Shown here: one piece after another, positions 62,625 through 64,000 of the stretch | How the letters are laid out: each line of letters begins with the position of its first letter | How positions within the stretch are numbered: position 1 is the first letter of the stretch | DNA from: Flavisolibacter longurius | Lineage (GTDB): Bacteria; Bacteroidota; Bacteroidia; Chitinophagales; Chitinophagaceae | Direction of reading: 5' to 3' | Assembly: GCA_013327885.1 (NCBI GenBank) | Contig: JABUMY010000003.1 | Location: 388,679-452,678 of the forward strand | DNA: 64,000 bases | Translations under genes and position numbers: made by a program | Notes under the pieces: model-generated | Seen by the model: the letters and a program-made list of their open reading frames with translations, nothing else | Database searches by the model: none | Told to the model about the DNA's origin: nothing

Positions 62625-62668
62625 CTTTACTATGTATTTACCATCTATTTACTATCCCTTTACTATCT
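62625..62668. repeat. 11-base-period tandem repeat
   Basis: Four units of exactly 11 bases: CTTTACTATGT, ATTTACCATCT, ATTTACTATCC, CTTTACTATCT. It lies in the gap upstream of metX. The surrounding 62669-62956 shows nothing else recognisable. Confidence 0.75.
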
Positions 62669-62956
62669 GCGGAGCCATTTCCTGATTTGTCTTGTCCTGA
62701 TGTCTTATAAAGTGAAGTTGCTTTGTCATAAAGAAGCTATACAGGACGCGTTTCAAATTTTCATAGCAATTTTCGATTCAGGGGATTGCGAAAAATTAGT
62801 CGTTCTTGCCTGACTACTCACGACTTTCATCATCCTCGTTAAGCAAGCTGGCGTTTTCGTATGTAATTACTCCTAATATCTACCCCTTTTGGGGTAGTGC
62901 AGTTTGCTGCACTACCCATTATCTTGCAGTTTTATTCAGGCCATTTCCAAAACTTA

Positions 62957-64000
62957 ATGCGATCAGAAGCCATTGCTGTTATTAAAGGTGCCACCGAACG
63001 AAGGTTTGGAAAGAAAATCTTGTCTTACAAAGAATGTGTAGAGCTTAACCAGGATATCTATAAAAAAACAGGAGAACTTCTCAGTGTTCCTACCCTTCGC
63101 CGGTTGTTTGGATTGGTGCGGAGCAGCAGTCTGCCTTCTTTTTCCACCCTGCAAACCCTGGCCAATTATTGCGGCTATAGCTCCGTTGATGAAGCGATTG
63201 CTAGAACTAATGTCGACTCTAATCAGCATGACAACAGCCTGGTAAACTACATCAGTTACCTTTTCCGGGAAGTTACCGTTGAAGACCCTTATGATTCTAC
63301 CTACACCCAACTGGTGTACCATACCATTCATTTTTTGCAACGGGAACCGCACCTGGTAGAACCCATCTTACAGGCCGTGGCTAAAACGATAAATGGACAG
63401 CAATTTTATTTTGAACGGTTTATCCATATCGATAAACTGGCCGGGTATTATGGAAACGGCTTGCAGTTCTACCTTGCGGAAAACCAAAGCCCGGAAGGGC
63501 AGGTTTTCGGCCATTCGCTTCTGGCCTTTCGCTATTGGCTAACGATGGAAGACAAGTCCTTTCTGCAGCATGCGGATGCCGTTTTACGGACTGAAACCGT
63601 ATCCATACAGCACCCGTTTTTAGGAGGACGGTATTTTGTCACGCTGCTGTACAAAACAAAACTTGAAAACAGGGCTGTAAAACCGGTTTTGGAAGCGGCG
63701 CGAAAACATTATTTGTCCCTTCAAACAAAGGAAGAAGATTACCAGCGGTTTCCGAGTATAGAACTGACAATTGGTACCGGACTCCTTCTGATGGAAGAAT
63801 GGGAAGAACTGCTTTATTATGTCAACAGGGCCCTTCGCAAAAAAGAGCATGGGATCTTTTCGGCCATTAACCGGCCTTTTCTCCATTCATTCTATCTATA
63901 CAAGGCATTTGCCTTGTACAAAACCGGCAAAATGCAGGAGGCTTTGCAGTTTTATGAAATGGTGAACAGTACGGAGTTCCATTTCCTGGCCCGGCAGATT
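62957..64000 (+). CDS. partial gene: N-terminal HTH-like domain plus helical repeat region, runs off the window
   Basis: A frame from the ATG at 62957 stays open for 348 codons to the last base; no stop lies in the window, so the gene continues. The first 75 residues contain LLSVPTLRRLFGLVRSSSLP and FSTLQTLANYCGYSSVDEAI, a pattern I associate with an N-terminal domain of Bacteroidota regulatory proteins. The rest is helix-rich with Tyr/Leu spacing that suggests TPR-like repeats near the end (YKAFALYKTGKMQEALQFYE). A role in regulation is a guess. The C-terminal part and stop are unseen. Confidence 0.7.
   Translation, partial: MRSEAIAVIKGATERRFGKKILSYKECVELNQDIYKKTGELLSVPTLRRLFGLVRSSSLPSFSTLQTLANYCGYSSVDEAIARTNVDSNQHDNSLVNYISYLFREVTVEDPYDSTYTQLVYHTIHFLQREPHLVEPILQAVAKTINGQQFYFERFIHIDKLAGYYGNGLQFYLAENQSPEGQVFGHSLLAFRYWLTMEDKSFLQHADAVLRTETVSIQHPFLGGRYFVTLLYKTKLENRAVKPVLEAARKHYLSLQTKEEDYQRFPSIELTIGTGLLLMEEWEELLYYVNRALRKKEHGIFSAINRPFLHSFYLYKAFALYKTGKMQEALQFYEMVNSTEFHFLARQI

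Noticed and set aside
1..64000. tRNA or rRNA genes
   Set aside because: No T-loop/CCA-end or rRNA-like conserved segments were recognised on either strand by eye; a covariance search would be decisive.

Overview
The window looks like a chromosomal segment of a Bacteroidota bacterium, most likely family Chitinophagaceae. This rests on the protein families present (paired LytS-type kinases with a LytTR regulator, a periplasmic-propeller kinase, DUF4251, NamZ/DUF1343, two S9 peptidases, the SpoIIM-DUF4129-DUF4350-MoxR-DUF58 operon, an ECF sigma with a TonB-tailed membrane partner). It also rests on promoters of the Bacteroidota form TTTG-N19-TAnnTTTG, seen before thyA and the RsmF-like gene. No rRNA, tRNA, CRISPR array, transposase or phage gene was seen; the content is mostly housekeeping.

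Layout. 0-6.6 kb: a tandem pair of membrane histidine kinases plus one LytTR response regulator, ended by a terminator, facing a large propeller kinase whose ATPase domain looks degenerate. 6.8-16 kb: lipoprotein, thyA-folA-methyltransferase, the pnt transhydrogenase operon, an RsmF-like RNA methyltransferase and a LysM/double-psi-barrel envelope protein. 16-26.5 kb: fmt, NamZ muramidase, SlyD, ECF sigma/partner, xerD, lipoprotein, yraN, manA, a membrane transport component, rnhA. 26.6-36.4 kb: acyl-CoA carboxylase beta subunit, then a light-sensing cluster (heme oxygenase, a phytochrome photosensory module without a kinase, a CheB-CheR-PAS-histidine kinase) followed by a UV damage endonuclease. 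36.6-49 kb: transglutaminase-like protein with a structured leader, two S9 peptidases, small membrane proteins, metallophosphoesterase, nucleotidyltransferase-like protein, thioredoxin-reductase-like protein, HPF, beta-CASP nuclease. 49-54.6 kb: the MoxR operon. 55-64 kb: PH-domain protein, 4-hydroxyphenylpyruvate dioxygenase, an L,D-transpeptidase/TonB fusion, metZ and metX, and a truncated regulatory-looking gene running off the end.

How genes work together. The heme oxygenase should supply biliverdin to the phytochrome module, which keeps its bilin-binding cysteine and pocket motifs but has no output domain; the adjacent 1521-residue kinase is the obvious output candidate. thyA and folA overlap and form the dTMP/tetrahydrofolate pair. 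metX and metZ make homocysteine by direct sulfhydrylation. pntAA/AB/B form one proton-translocating transhydrogenase.

The most unusual feature is intergenic DNA. About fourteen gene junctions carry short degenerate tandem arrays with strict 7-base (sometimes 8- or 11-base) period, several in inverted pairs. There are also two copies each of two dispersed element families, a 142-base nested palindromic element, and a triplet of CCGTAAGG hairpins. These are described one by one.
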